DNA of 64,000 nucleotides from NCBI GenBank assembly GCA_009767595.1, contig VSDK01013820.1, positions 163,170 through 227,169 on the forward strand, given 5' to 3'. Position numbers and translations under genes: made by a program. The stretch is from Symbiodinium kawagutii. Taxonomy: Eukaryota > Sar > Dinophyceae > Suessiales > Symbiodiniaceae. Of the stretch, positions 63,741 through 64,000 are shown piece after piece (within the stretch, counting starts at the first letter, position 1; every line of letters starts with the position of its first letter). A model generated the notes under the pieces. The model ran no database searches and was not told the origin of the DNA. It was given only the letters and a program-made list of their open reading frames with translations.

Positions 63741-64000
63741 CTGTGCAGCGTCACCGTGCGGCGTCACAGCTTCGTGCAGCGTCAGGGCAGCGTGCAGCGT
63801 CATCCCGTGCAGCGTCACCGTGCGGCGTCAGAGCTTCGTGCAGCGTCAGGGCAGCGTGCAGCGTCATCCCGTGCAGCGTCACCGCGCGGCGTCACAGCTT
63901 CGTGCAGCGTCAGGGCACCGTGCAGCGTCATTCCGTGCAGCGTCACCGTGCGGCGTCACAGCTTCGTGCAGCGTCAGGGCACCGTGCAGCGTCATCCCGT
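63741..64000. repeat. 64-bp GC-rich tandem array running off the window
   Basis: Units start at 63770, 63834 and 63898 (CTTCGTGCAGCGTCAGGGCA), spaced exactly 64 bp. Each unit is itself built from GTGCAGCGTCA and GTGCGGCGTCA sub-units. The array continues past the window end. Confidence 0.93.

Overview
The window reads as nuclear DNA of a dinoflagellate, most likely a Symbiodiniaceae-type alga. The evidence is a low density of genes cut into many short exons, introns with GT-AG and several GC-AG boundaries inside an AG|G context, a PPR gene of the dinoflagellate type, RS/RD-rich and helical-repeat exons, abundant simple repeats, and two retroelement classes (LINE and tyrosine-recombinase) with relatives I know to be common in dinoflagellate genomes. 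All supported genes lie on the + strand. I recognised no tRNA, rRNA, CRISPR or bacterial-type operon.

Layout. 1-13.1 kb is a gene desert holding a GAT microsatellite, a 15-bp array that grades into a 161-bp higher-order satellite (4.04-5.67 kb), and a 29-bp satellite built from palindromes (5.72-6.32 kb). 13.1-18.3 kb carries LINE material: a 3' fragment followed head to tail by a nearly complete element (ORF1, endonuclease, reverse transcriptase) with frame breaks. 19.4-21.2 kb holds a second, more decayed LINE of another lineage. 21.2-26.8 kb has only doubtful exons. From 26.8 kb onward the region is genic: FAST/OPR-like helical-repeat exons, a 303-aa coiled-coil protein, a SEC14 (CRAL-TRIO) protein with an N-terminal targeting segment, an RD/RS-rich gene, a three-exon FGE-fold (SUMF1-like) protein, a terminal exon of an acidic protein, and a gene of about nine exons made of AGV/EAE helical repeats plus UVR-like coiled coils. 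44-47.7 kb is low-complexity DNA.

47.7-58.75 kb is a single-domain voltage-gated cation channel: S1, S2, S3-S4, S5, pore and S6 exons followed by an EF-hand pair. One of its introns (50829-57989) is almost entirely filled by a 6.97-kb tyrosine-recombinase (DIRS-like) retroelement. The element is bounded by perfect 49-bp direct repeats and encodes a small ORF, a Gag-like protein, a Pol with reverse transcriptase and RNase H, and a separate tyrosine recombinase. A methyltransferase-like domain is inserted inside its RNase H. Exon phase on both sides of the intron matches, so the host gene is probably still functional. This nested element is the most interesting object in the window.

60.4-61.7 kb is a two-exon PPR gene. 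The end of the window holds a gapped GC-rich coding-like repeat and a 64-bp GC-rich tandem array that runs off the edge. Exon boundaries are inferred by eye from open frames, family resemblance and splice phase; no alignment was run.
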